From positions 1-6,726 of the forward strand of contig JAEXXN010000174.1 of NCBI GenBank assembly GCA_023405875.1: a stretch of DNA of 6,726 bases, given 5' to 3'. The notes beneath the pieces were generated by a model that worked only from the letters and a program-made list of their open reading frames with translations, searched no databases and was not told the DNA's origin. Within the stretch, counting starts at the first letter, position 1. Every line of letters starts with the position of its first letter. The stretch comes from Bacillota bacterium (lineage in GTDB: Bacteria; Bacillota; Clostridia; Lutisporales; Lutisporaceae). This document shows positions 1 through 6,243 of the stretch, piece after piece. A program made the position numbers and the translations under genes.

Positions 1-2079
1 ACTTTTATGCAGCTCTCCGTCAGGATCGTAATCAGCTCCGGAATAGGCTGATTGGAACTGCTCAAATACTTCATCATTTCCCACCTGTATAAATGCACGG
101 CCCGGTTCTTTTATCATTGCGGCCTCCGGCCTTTTGATCACATCCCTGCTATCCGCCTCATCCTGTACCTTCAGGCATATTTTGAACTTGGAGTTGCTCC
201 ATATCTGATCGTCCACCACTCCCGCAGGCTTCTGGGTGGCAAGTATCAGATGTATGCCCAGGCTTCTTCCCACTCTTGCCGTACTTACCAATTCTTTCAT
301 AAAATCAGGCTGGTCCTGTTTAAGCTCTGCAAATTCATCCGCTATCATGAGCAAATGGGGAATGGTCGGCATTCTGTCTCTGTCTGCCCTGCTATAATAC
401 AGCTTCTGGTACTTATCGATATTGTTTACGCCATATTCGGAAAACACGCGCTGTCTTCTTAATATCTCGCTTTTGATCGACAGCAGCGCTCTCGTAGTCT
501 GATTCCCTCCCAGGTTAGTAATTGTACCTACCAGGTGGGGCATGCCCTTAAACACATCTGCCATGCCGCCGCCCTTATAATCAATCAGGACAAATGCAAC
601 ATCATGAGGATGGTAATTTATTGCAAGGGCTATGATAATACTTTGAAGAAGCTCACTTTTCCCTGAACCTGTAGTACCGGCCACCAATCCATGAGGTCCG
701 CAGCCCGTCTCATGCATATCAAGGTTAAAAGGTGTTCCCCCGGCTTTTATGCCTATAGGCACACTCATGCCTTTATAGGTTTTATTTTTTTCCCACCTGG
801 ATATTACATCTATGTCCGGTATTTTCTTTATTTTCAACATATCCATTAATGTAACCGAGGTCGGAAGTGTAAAATTTGCACTTGAGTTTTTAATGCGGAT
901 CGGAGCAAGCTTTCTTGCCGCCAATTCCAGGTTCTTTATGTCAGCTTTATCAGGAGTGAAGGACAGCTTTTTTCCTGATACCCTGTCGGCTATTTCGCCG
1001 CTTTTTCCTTGCAGCGTTATAACCGTCCTGCAGTTCATAGGCAGGTATGCTGCATTTTTCGCTATAAATACAGACGACACACCCAGCTTGGCACTGCCAT
1101 TGTATAGATATTTGTTAATGGCTTCACTTTCGAGCAGGGATGTATCCTCTACTATAAATACATAATGGGGAAGTATGCTACCTTCCGCCGCTTTCATTTC
1201 CCGGTCCTTCAGCAGTGCATGGAGCTCGGACAAAGTCTGGTGTGCCATAGCTCTGCCGCACAAAAGAAATCTTGTGCTGAAGCCGTCATCCCACAAATGC
1301 GGCAAAAACCTCAACCAGCTCCACCTATCCAGCTCTTCCTCCGAAACAAGCAAAACTATCCGGACATCGTCATATCCATGATGCGTAACAGTTTGCAGCA
1401 GCATAAGCTTTATGAGCTCCGCCGTTTTTTCTTTTTCTCCGGCTATACCGCATATTTCAGCTGGTATCAGATCAACAGATACCGGAACCTCCGGAATCTT
1501 TTCAAATTCCAGCGCCAATCTCTGGGGCTCCATAATCAGCGTATCGCTTTCCATAATCACGGCCTGCCTGGTATATTTTATTTTTATTGCAAGGGGAGCG
1601 CTGCCTACACCGACTCTCAAGGAAAGAAAATCGTTGTAAGAGGGCGTTCTTTCCCATAGCCTGTCGTCAAGCCGGGCTATTCTCTGTATACACTCAGCCG
1701 GGTCAGGATTCATCTCGAGCATTGCCTTTGTTTGTTTTTCCCTTGCTATAGAAAGCTCGCTGCGTGTATCTGCAATAAACTGAAGATACTTATTTTCACG
1801 TTCCGCCCTCTTTTTGTTATATTTTCTGATCTGCGCAGCCGCTCCGCCCAGGGAGCCTATAAGCGCCATAACCGTCGTAGCCACGGAAATCATCATAAAC
1901 ATTGACTGGGAGCTCATAGCCATAAGCAGGGTTATAACCACCATTACTGCTGGAAAAGCCACCAGCATGAACCATGATATTTCGGGCTTTTCGTAGGGAT
2001 TGGGCGGATTCGGCACTTCAATTTCTCCCCCCGGCAGCTCCGGAAGGAACCTGGGCTGGCGGCTGAATTCATTTTTCAT
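1..2079 (-). CDS. essC: EssC/EccC-type T7SS membrane ATPase (partial, C-terminus beyond window)
   Basis: This is the motor ATPase of type VII (ESX) secretion, an inner-membrane protein that recognises and drives WXG100-family substrates. The first 693 codons are open without a stop, and the rest lies beyond position 1. The N-terminus (residues 1-33) is proline-rich and EccC-like, with a PGGE segment followed by PNPPNP. Two transmembrane segments follow at about 36-55 and 60-82, then a basic, charged stretch. The pre-ATPase region contains the family signature WSWLRFLPH at 253-261. The first FtsK/SpoIIIE domain has Walker A GTTGSGKSE at 468-476, DYKGGGM at 500-506, Walker B LLMIADE ending at D581-E582, and the GRSLGIHLILATQKP block after it. 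The second and third ATPase domains expected of the family are not in view. Unlike typical Bacillota EssC there are no N-terminal FHA domains. The ATG at 2079 has an SD sequence that overlaps the stop codon of the preceding gene. Family assignment is secure; the substrate is unknown. Confidence 0.95.
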   Translation of the reverse strand, partial: MKNEFSRQPRFLPELPGGEIEVPNPPNPYEKPEISWFMLVAFPAVMVVITLLMAMSSQSMFMMISVATTVMALIGSLGGAAAQIRKYNKKRAERENKYLQFIADTRSELSIAREKQTKAMLEMNPDPAECIQRIARLDDRLWERTPSYNDFLSLRVGVGSAPLAIKIKYTRQAVIMESDTLIMEPQRLALEFEKIPEVPVSVDLIPAEICGIAGEKEKTAELIKLMLLQTVTHHGYDDVRIVLLVSEEELDRWSWLRFLPHLWDDGFSTRFLLCGRAMAHQTLSELHALLKDREMKAAEGSILPHYVFIVEDTSLLESEAINKYLYNGSAKLGVSSVFIAKNAAYLPMNCRTVITLQGKSGEIADRVSGKKLSFTPDKADIKNLELAARKLAPIRIKNSSANFTLPTSVTLMDMLKIKKIPDIDVISRWEKNKTYKGMSVPIGIKAGGTPFNLDMHETGCGPHGLVAGTTGSGKSELLQSIIIALAINYHPHDVAFVLIDYKGGGMADVFKGMPHLVGTITNLGGNQTTRALLSIKSEILRRQRVFSEYGVNNIDKYQKLYYSRADRDRMPTIPHLLMIADEFAELKQDQPDFMKELVSTARVGRSLGIHLILATQKPAGVVDDQIWSNSKFKICLKVQDEADSRDVIKRPEAAMIKEPGRAFIQVGNDEVFEQFQSAYSGADYDPDGELHKS

Positions 2080-2087
2080 TTGCACTT

Positions 2088-2094
2088 CTCCCTT
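2088..2094 (-). promoter_or_regulatory. Ribosome binding site of the essC-like gene, overlapping the upstream stop codon
   Basis: AAGGGAG on the minus strand lies 8 bases before the ATG at 2079 and fixes the start of the EssC/EccC-like ATPase. Its first two bases are the last two bases of the TAA stop codon (2093-2095) of the beta-propeller gene. A ribosome terminating there would therefore sit on the next initiation site, which favours translational coupling. Confidence 0.75.
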
Positions 2095-2896
2095 ACAGTA
2101 ATATTTTTACGGCATTTCCCCCTGTGAGGGAAATTTTATGCCATTCACGCCTGCTGCAAAAATAAAGCTCTTTGTCCAGTACATGTAAATAGTCCGCACT
2201 CTCTCCGCAAATCCTTATACTGCTCCGGTATTGAGCGTCTATACGGTATATGCTGCTTCCGTTCAGCCGGTTTGCACAGTATAGATATCTTCCGTCAGTA
2301 TTGATGCCTGATGCTGCTATTTCATCCAGCACAGTCATTTTGCCGGTTTTTACATCAAGAAGTGTCAAAGCATACTGTTTTCTCTTATCTGTAAAAGCAA
2401 GCATGTCTCCGGCAAGTACCATGGTTGACGTCAGGGCATCACTGACGGTCTCAGCGTCTGTGCCTGTCTCATTACAAACCTTGATACCCTGCGGTGTACA
2501 ATAAAATATATTGCCATTTTCAATAATAAAGCTCTCTGTCTGCTCAGCGGTCAGCCTTCTTGGAGCTTTGCCCCCTGCCGTGCAGCAATAAAGCATGCGG
2601 TCCTTTTCATTGATGTAGTAAAGGTATTCTCCCCGAAGCAGCAGCCCATAACAGGGCTCCTCCAGCAGCAGCTCTTTCTTTCTACTGTCTATATTTATCC
2701 TGTATAATGCGTTTCCCCGGAGCTGGTCGCTGTAGTATAAATATCCGTTATCATAATTCATGAACCAGAATAAGCCCTCTATTTTTTCCTTATCTCCGGA
2801 TAATATATGCGTACCGCTATAATTGCATATATCACTTATGAAAAGCTTGTCTCCCGCCTTTATAACCAGACCGCCATTCAATATATTGTAATCCAT
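2093..2896 (-). CDS. DUF5050-type beta-propeller protein, probably cytosolic
   Basis: The 267-residue product is built from about seven repeats of 35-39 residues. Each begins with a YLYY-like strand and continues to a YRI/KIS-like strand. Repeat cores start near residues 17 (KLFIS), 52 (YLYYSD), 91 (YLYYIN), 129 (NIFYC), 165 (MLAFTD), 204 (YLYCAN) and 243 (ELYFCS). This pattern matches DUF5050/WD40-like beta-propellers. There is no signal peptide, lipobox or transmembrane segment, so the protein should stay in the cytosol, although many DUF5050 proteins are exported. It lies between the ubiquitin-like gene and the EssC-like ATPase, with 14- and 13-base gaps, which suggests a scaffold or adaptor at the cytosolic face of the secretion machine. 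That role is inference. The ATG at 2896 has AAAGGGG seven bases upstream (2904-2910). It carries several cysteines (for example C82, C104, C105, C133, C141) in no recognisable metal-binding pattern. Confidence 0.85.
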   Translation of the reverse strand: MDYNILNGGLVIKAGDKLFISDICNYSGTHILSGDKEKIEGLFWFMNYDNGYLYYSDQLRGNALYRINIDSRKKELLLEEPCYGLLLRGEYLYYINEKDRMLYCCTAGGKAPRRLTAEQTESFIIENGNIFYCTPQGIKVCNETGTDAETVSDALTSTMVLAGDMLAFTDKRKQYALTLLDVKTGKMTVLDEIAASGINTDGRYLYCANRLNGSSIYRIDAQYRSSIRICGESADYLHVLDKELYFCSRREWHKISLTGGNAVKILL

Positions 2897-2910
2897 ATGA
2901 CCACCCCTTT

Positions 2911-3141
2911 TCAGATGAGTGTGAGCAGCGCTCCATGGTATACGCCCTCTTCCTCCAACGTCATGTCGCCATTCAGTATCCTGCCGAGGGGTTCGGCCTG
3001 AAGCCTGCCTTCATACTCAGCGGTTATATTCAAGGCTTCCTTCAGCATGGCCGTCAGCTCCTCCACCTTTACAAAAGCCGGAATTTTGATATCTGCATTC
3101 TTTTTGTCTTCATATTGAAACGTCACCATAATGTAATCCAT
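2911..3141 (-). CDS. esaB: EsaB/YukD-type ubiquitin-like protein of type VII secretion
   Basis: This 76-residue cytosolic protein matches the YukD/EsaB ubiquitin-like family in length (about 80 residues) and pattern. It has an initial beta strand (IMVTFQYED), a second strand (ADIKIPAF), a helix (VEELTAMLKEAL), and the characteristic C-terminal half with GRILNGDMTLEEEGVYHGALLTL at about 53-75. That half resembles the family motif in which a grasp-fold loop precedes 'tL.e.gv..Gd.LtL'. EsaB/YukD proteins are accessory to T7SSb in Bacillota, and the same fold occurs as the cytosolic domain of EccD in mycobacteria. The protein ends in leucine-isoleucine with no diglycine, so it is not a conjugating ubiquitin. 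The start at 3141 is supported by AAAGGAA (3151-3157), nine bases upstream. It is the first T7SS-type gene after the Tad-like block, and its neighbours on both sides are within 20 bases. Confidence 0.92.
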   Translation of the reverse strand: MDYIMVTFQYEDKKNADIKIPAFVKVEELTAMLKEALNITAEYEGRLQAEPLGRILNGDMTLEEEGVYHGALLTLI

Positions 3142-3159
3142 TTACCCTGCTTCCTTTCA

Positions 3160-3657
3160 TCAATTCTTGACTGACAATAAAAGCATTCTCTCGCTTACCA
3201 GCCTGTAATCCACATCCTGGCCGGCAGCTTCGGCAAGCTTTAAATACTTGGTCCTAAATTTATATATCGTTTCAGCTTTTACGCCTACCTCTGTGACGGT
3301 CTGCTCAGTGTCGTCATCGATCCTCTCATTGATATCCAAGGTTATATAAAAGGTGTTGTATTTACCGTCATTTGATGTAAATGTCATTATATTGCCGACT
3401 GTCGCTGTTCCAGTCACGTTCATGGAGCTTTCAAAAGCATCCGAAAAATAGTTCCGGAAGCTGTCCTGGTCAAGCTCCGCATCCAATCCGCGATGCATAT
3501 CGTATTTCAGGCTCGTATCTTTAGCAGCCCGGCATGCATTGGACAGCGCCGAACCAAGGATTATTTTTTCTGTCAGAACGTTTGCCATTTCCACCATAGG
3601 CTCCACCAGCACAGAAAGAAAGATCACCATTAATATTCCTACCGCTATGTTTTTCAC
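3160..3657 (-). CDS. Single-span exported protein, minor-pseudopilin-like (TadE/TadF position)
   Basis: I do not recognise a named family with certainty. The 165-residue product has one hydrophobic N-terminal segment at about 4-19, followed by a helical stretch (residues 22-45). An extracytoplasmic domain of mixed strands follows, including FYITLDINERI at 103-113 and a C-terminal VDYRLVSERMLLLSV strand. The layout of a short cytosolic lead, one span and about 140 residues outside resembles TadE/TadF-type minor pilins, and the position directly after Flp-like and TadC-like genes fits that. There is no prepilin-peptidase motif (glycine followed by a glutamate at +5), so processing is uncertain. 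Translation appears to start at GTG (3657). AGGGTG at 3665-3670, seven bases upstream, supports it over the internal ATG at codon 10, which would remove half of the membrane segment. It contains a single cysteine (C42), so no intramolecular disulfide. Confidence 0.72.
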   Translation of the reverse strand: MKNIAVGILMVIFLSVLVEPMVEMANVLTEKIILGSALSNACRAAKDTSLKYDMHRGLDAELDQDSFRNYFSDAFESSMNVTGTATVGNIMTFTSNDGKYNTFYITLDINERIDDDTEQTVTEVGVKAETIYKFRTKYLKLAEAAGQDVDYRLVSERMLLLSVKN

Positions 3658-3664
3658 AGGCTTT

Positions 3665-3670
3665 CACCCT
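3665..3670 (-). promoter_or_regulatory. Ribosome binding site supporting a GTG start
   Basis: AGGGTG lies seven bases before the GTG at 3657 and supports GTG as the initiator of the 165-residue membrane protein. No ATG lies between this site and codon 10, and starting at codon 10 would truncate the membrane anchor. It is the only non-ATG start I can identify in the operon. Confidence 0.6.
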
Positions 3671-3676
3671 ATCCGA

Positions 3677-4153
3677 TCAAAAATAATAGTCAAGATCTTT
3701 GTAATGCTTCAACCCTACAGACGTTATAGAAAATGAAACCGGGAGCTCCTTCTCATACTTGGTGCCCCAGAGGGTTATAGACAGAGGATATACCGCGCTG
3801 ATTTCAACAGTCACCGGTTCTCCTCTTTGTCTATACGGCTTATCGTATTCCCCGAGGTCTTCGTAATAGCTTTCATCATCCCTTCCGACCGCATCATCAC
3901 CATCACTGTTTATGGCTGTAATGTCAATGAAGCTTGCCTTGTCACGGAATATAGGGCGGTCCTTTATCCTGTCCAGTGAGTCGTCATGGTAGGATTGCTT
4001 TATATAGTTGTCACTTGCTGCAATCTGGGACAAATTAAAGGTTTCAGTTATCAGCGTCATATACCATGGGAAAAAGAACACCATGTTGGTAAACAGCATA
4101 ATACATATAGATACCAGAATAGCAGCCAGTACTGCCTTTGCAAAACCCTGCAT
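3677..4153 (-). CDS. Single-span exported protein, minor-pseudopilin-like (TadE/TadF position)
   Basis: This gene encodes 158 residues. An N-terminal membrane segment at about 6-28 (VLAAILVSICIMLFTNMVFFF) follows a short basic lead (MQGFAK). An acidic, tyrosine-rich middle follows (DGDD near 84-87, DDESYYED at 92-99), then a beta-strand-rich end (VTVEISAVYPLSITLWG at 114-130 and LPVSFSITSVGL at 137-148). The final part resembles the way TadE/TadF-type proteins end in a strand-rich domain ('v.v...ypl.l..'). I see no strict prepilin cleavage motif. The ATG at 4153 has a GGGGG-centred SD (4161-4166) seven bases upstream. The gene sits 18 bases after the Flp-like gene and 19 before another single-span protein of similar size. 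The two may form a pseudopilin pair at the tip or base of the Tad-like fibre. The family call rests on layout and context, not on a diagnostic motif. Confidence 0.75.
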   Translation of the reverse strand: MQGFAKAVLAAILVSICIMLFTNMVFFFPWYMTLITETFNLSQIAASDNYIKQSYHDDSLDRIKDRPIFRDKASFIDITAINSDGDDAVGRDDESYYEDLGEYDKPYRQRGEPVTVEISAVYPLSITLWGTKYEKELPVSFSITSVGLKHYKDLDYYF

Positions 4154-4171
4154 CTGCTTTCCCCCTGCTTA

Positions 4172-4357
4172 TTAAACAATCGTATCTATCATATCCATGA
4201 ACCTGTCCCATATATCTCCAATCCACGTTGGAAGATTGCCCCGTATAATAACCATGGCAGCACCTATAAGAACGATTACCGCCACTGTAAATGCAATCTG
4301 CTTGATGCCAAAATCCCCTGATTCGTCATTAAAGAACTCTTTTAATCTGTTTTTCAT
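4172..4357 (-). CDS. Flp-pilin-like small membrane peptide
   Basis: This 61-residue peptide has a basic N-terminus (MKNRLKEFF), the sequence NDESGDFGIKQ at about 10-20, one hydrophobic helix at about 21-38 (IAFTVAVIVLIGAAMVII), and an amphipathic tail with two tryptophans (W45, W50). Size, the ESG element just before the helix, and position next to tadB/tadC-like genes match Flp/TadE-type major pilins, which polymerise through the hydrophobic helix. The +5 glutamate of classical Flp prepilins is missing. After G14 the +5 residue is K19 (mature end DFGIK), and after G17 it is A22. Cleavage by a TadV-type peptidase is therefore uncertain, and none is encoded in the window. It may be an unprocessed membrane peptide. 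The ATG at 4357 has GGAGGA (4364-4369) six bases upstream, consistent with high expression of a structural subunit. Confidence 0.78.
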   Translation of the reverse strand: MKNRLKEFFNDESGDFGIKQIAFTVAVIVLIGAAMVIIRGNLPTWIGDIWDRFMDMIDTIV

Positions 4358-4381
4358 TTTTATTCCTCCAATTTTTTATTT

Positions 4382-5263
4382 TTATTGAAACATTTTTAAT
4401 GAATCCAATATTGTAAACAGGTAATAAATTGCTATGTATATAACCAGAACCACAATAAGTACAAACTGTATCCTTTCGTTGACGCGTCTGCGCTGTTCCA
4501 GCTCATCCTCCAGGGCCCTGATCCTGAACTCGTCCACTTCATTTTTGAGGTAAGCCATCTGAGTAACATTATCATAGCCCTTGAGCCTTGTCTCCATGAC
4601 GTCGCAGAACCTGACGATATAGTGCAGCGGCACGCGCTTTTTAAGCTGCTTCAGCACATACTCCTCCCCATAATCCATATTGTCCAGCATAACACCCAGC
4701 TCCTCAGCCATATCGGGATTGGCGTTGGGGATATAATCCTTTACCACATCTGCAAAATATATATTTACCGATTTGGAATACTGGTAGTAGACCATGCTGT
4801 AAAATGCAGGAAAGTCCAGGGATATATTTTTATTCTTCCTGTCTATGGTTTTTTCGAGCTCGTCCACAGGATAGAGCCATCCAAGTATTATAAACACTCC
4901 TGACACACATCCCAGCAGTCTGTTGGCTCCCGTCAAAAGGGCCGTTACCAGCAATGCGGCTGAAGTATAAAGTAATTGGTCGGTGCGTATTTCTTCCGGT
5001 TTTATGTTAAGGTCAAGCCTTTCGATAATCTTTTTAAATCTTAGCCTCTCACCACCTCCTATCAAGTGCTTTACATATTTCAGCGCAAACTCTTTCTTCA
5101 GCATGTAAAGCTTCCTTTTAAATTCGTTTGACTTCCGTTCCTGCATGTACCTGCGTGCACGTTTCTTCTGTTTATTGCTGACAGGCTTATAAATAGGATA
5201 CAGCAGCAGCTTTATCATATATATGATTGCTCCCAGCGCACAAAGCTTTGCCAGCAGGATCAT
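4382..5263 (-). CDS. tadC: TadC-like inner-membrane platform protein (T2SF family)
   Basis: This 293-residue polytopic membrane protein is of the type II secretion F (GspF/T2SF) class, the second platform subunit of Tad systems, which pairs with TadB and transmits work from the CpaF ATPase. Transmembrane segments lie at about 5-21, 97-112, 117-131 and 266-284. The T2SF cytosolic helical bundle lies at about 140-262. It has the usual features of an acidic start, a 'DFPAFYSMVYYQYSKS' helix and a helix running to 'RLKGYDNVTQMAYLKNEV'. Between the first span and the core is a strongly basic stretch at 31-66 (KQKKRARR at 31-38). A start at 5326 is also open, but ATG 5263 has a perfect AGGAGGTG seven bases upstream and gives the standard 4-base ATGA overlap with the tadB-like stop. 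The longer start would need a 67-base overlap. Confidence 0.88.
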   Translation of the reverse strand: MILLAKLCALGAIIYMIKLLLYPIYKPVSNKQKKRARRYMQERKSNEFKRKLYMLKKEFALKYVKHLIGGGERLRFKKIIERLDLNIKPEEIRTDQLLYTSAALLVTALLTGANRLLGCVSGVFIILGWLYPVDELEKTIDRKNKNISLDFPAFYSMVYYQYSKSVNIYFADVVKDYIPNANPDMAEELGVMLDNMDYGEEYVLKQLKKRVPLHYIVRFCDVMETRLKGYDNVTQMAYLKNEVDEFRIRALEDELEQRRRVNERIQFVLIVVLVIYIAIYYLFTILDSLKMFQ

Positions 5264-6243
5264 TTGGTCCCACCTCCTGAACCAAGGTTTCCTTGAAGCG
5301 ACTGGCTGTAGGCAAAGCTTAAGCATATTGCGCTTATGAGCACCGTATTTATCAACCTTCCAAAATCATTGAGCACCATGAACCGCCGGAACTCGTCAAC
5401 TGACAATGCATAAAGGAAAAATAACACAATAATAGCAGTCTTAATCAAGAAATCACGGTTCATTTTTCTGAATATACGTTCTTTCTTGTTATTTATCTCG
5501 CGAAGCACCGCGTTTTCGTCTACGATATCAAGAAATACATCCGACATCCCCTTTCGTTCATTGTATTCAAATACTATTGCCTTCTTTGTGAAGTTATCAA
5601 ATTTGGGCCCTAACTGCCTGTTCAGGATTGTAATGGCCTGCCTGAAGGAATATCCGTTGTTTTCGCAGTTGTCGATAAACTGCTGGAAATATGGCCTTAT
5701 GTTGGGGCTGATGTATTCTTCACTTTCCATTACCTTCTTAATAGCTACCAATACCCCATCCCGTGCCAGGGGGCATATAATATCCTCTGCTTCCATTATG
5801 TTTTCAAGCTTTTCTGCTTTGGCAGCCTTAGACTGCATGACAAAGTATGTCATAAGGCCTATGAAAACAGATATTGTCAGCATCACCGACAACGTCACGC
5901 TTTTCATGTAAAGAACCGTGACCATGGCCGTAATAGCAAAGCTTATGCAAAGCAGCGATGTAAAGCTTTCCAGTGTAAGCGGCAGATTAAAGTCCAGAAT
6001 AAGCGATTCCGCCATCCGGTTATATTTTGAATAAATGTTTTCTTTCCTCCGCACAATCCTCTCTTTTTTAATGCGCTCTACGTATCGCTTGGTATTATAC
6101 CGTCCTAATTGCTCTGCAAGTGTATCTATCAGGTCAAGAAAATATGTCAGAACGCCTTCAAAAAATCTGACTTCAAATACTGCATTGAAAAAAGCAAAGG
6201 CAGCAGCTCCAAGCAATAGGCTAATAGCTAAATCCGTATTCAT
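5260..6243 (-). CDS. tadB: TadB-like inner-membrane platform protein (T2SF family)
   Basis: The 327-residue product carries membrane segments at about 5-23, 95-112, 116-136, 266-282 and 297-314. A cytosolic T2SF-type helical domain lies between 145 and 262. Size, span order and position directly after the CpaF-type ATPase match TadB, which forms the inner-membrane platform of Tad pili with TadC. The loop between the first and second spans (about 24-94) is rich in charged residues (KRYVERIKKERIVRRKE at 52-68), as in other TadB proteins. The C-terminus is glycine-rich (GSGGGTK). The ATG at 6243 has AGGAGGTG at 6254-6261, ten bases upstream, inside the cpaF-like coding sequence. The gene overlaps the cpaF-like stop by 23 bases, and its own stop overlaps the tadC-like start. 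Confidence 0.88.
   Translation of the reverse strand: MNTDLAISLLLGAAAFAFFNAVFEVRFFEGVLTYFLDLIDTLAEQLGRYNTKRYVERIKKERIVRRKENIYSKYNRMAESLILDFNLPLTLESFTSLLCISFAITAMVTVLYMKSVTLSVMLTISVFIGLMTYFVMQSKAAKAEKLENIMEAEDIICPLARDGVLVAIKKVMESEEYISPNIRPYFQQFIDNCENNGYSFRQAITILNRQLGPKFDNFTKKAIVFEYNERKGMSDVFLDIVDENAVLREINNKKERIFRKMNRDFLIKTAIIVLFFLYALSVDEFRRFMVLNDFGRLINTVLISAICLSFAYSQSLQGNLGSGGGTK
5271..5278 (-). promoter_or_regulatory. Ribosome binding site of the tadC-like gene, inside the tadB-like coding end
   Basis: AGGAGGTG lies seven bases before the ATG at 5263 and within the final codons of the tadB-like gene, where it also encodes its glycine-rich C-terminus. It decides the tadC-like start. Together with the ATGA stop/start overlap (5260-5263) it indicates coupled translation, which would keep the two platform subunits in a fixed ratio. 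Confidence 0.8.

Noticed and set aside
52..462. Open plus-strand frame of 136 codons
   Set aside because: It lies entirely antisense to the conserved Walker B region of the EssC-like ATPase, has no family pattern and no ribosome site, and is explained as a shadow of that gene.
1165..1659. Open plus-strand frame of 164 codons
   Set aside because: It is antisense to the pre-ATPase region of the EssC-like gene, whose own frame is continuous and carries family signatures; the plus-strand product looks random.
2885..3141. Identical first ten bases (ATGGATTACA) of the esaB-like and propeller genes, as if duplicated
   Set aside because: Similarity stops after the third codon and the proteins have unrelated folds; ten bases of identity including the start codon can arise by chance.
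4044..4226. Minus-strand 60-codon open frame across the junction of the Flp-like and next gene
   Set aside because: It is out of frame with both supported genes, overlaps their coding sequence and start signals, and its product has no coherent membrane or domain pattern.
4358..4381. Possible terminator or promoter in the longest gap between genes
   Set aside because: The 24-base gap is AT-rich but has no inverted repeat and is mostly taken up by the GGAGGA ribosome site of the Flp-like gene.
5264..5326. Longer 314-codon start for the TadC-like protein
   Set aside because: It adds 21 residues that overlap the tadB-like gene and lack the membrane-first layout; the ATG at 5263 has a perfect SD at the ideal distance and the standard 4-base overlap.
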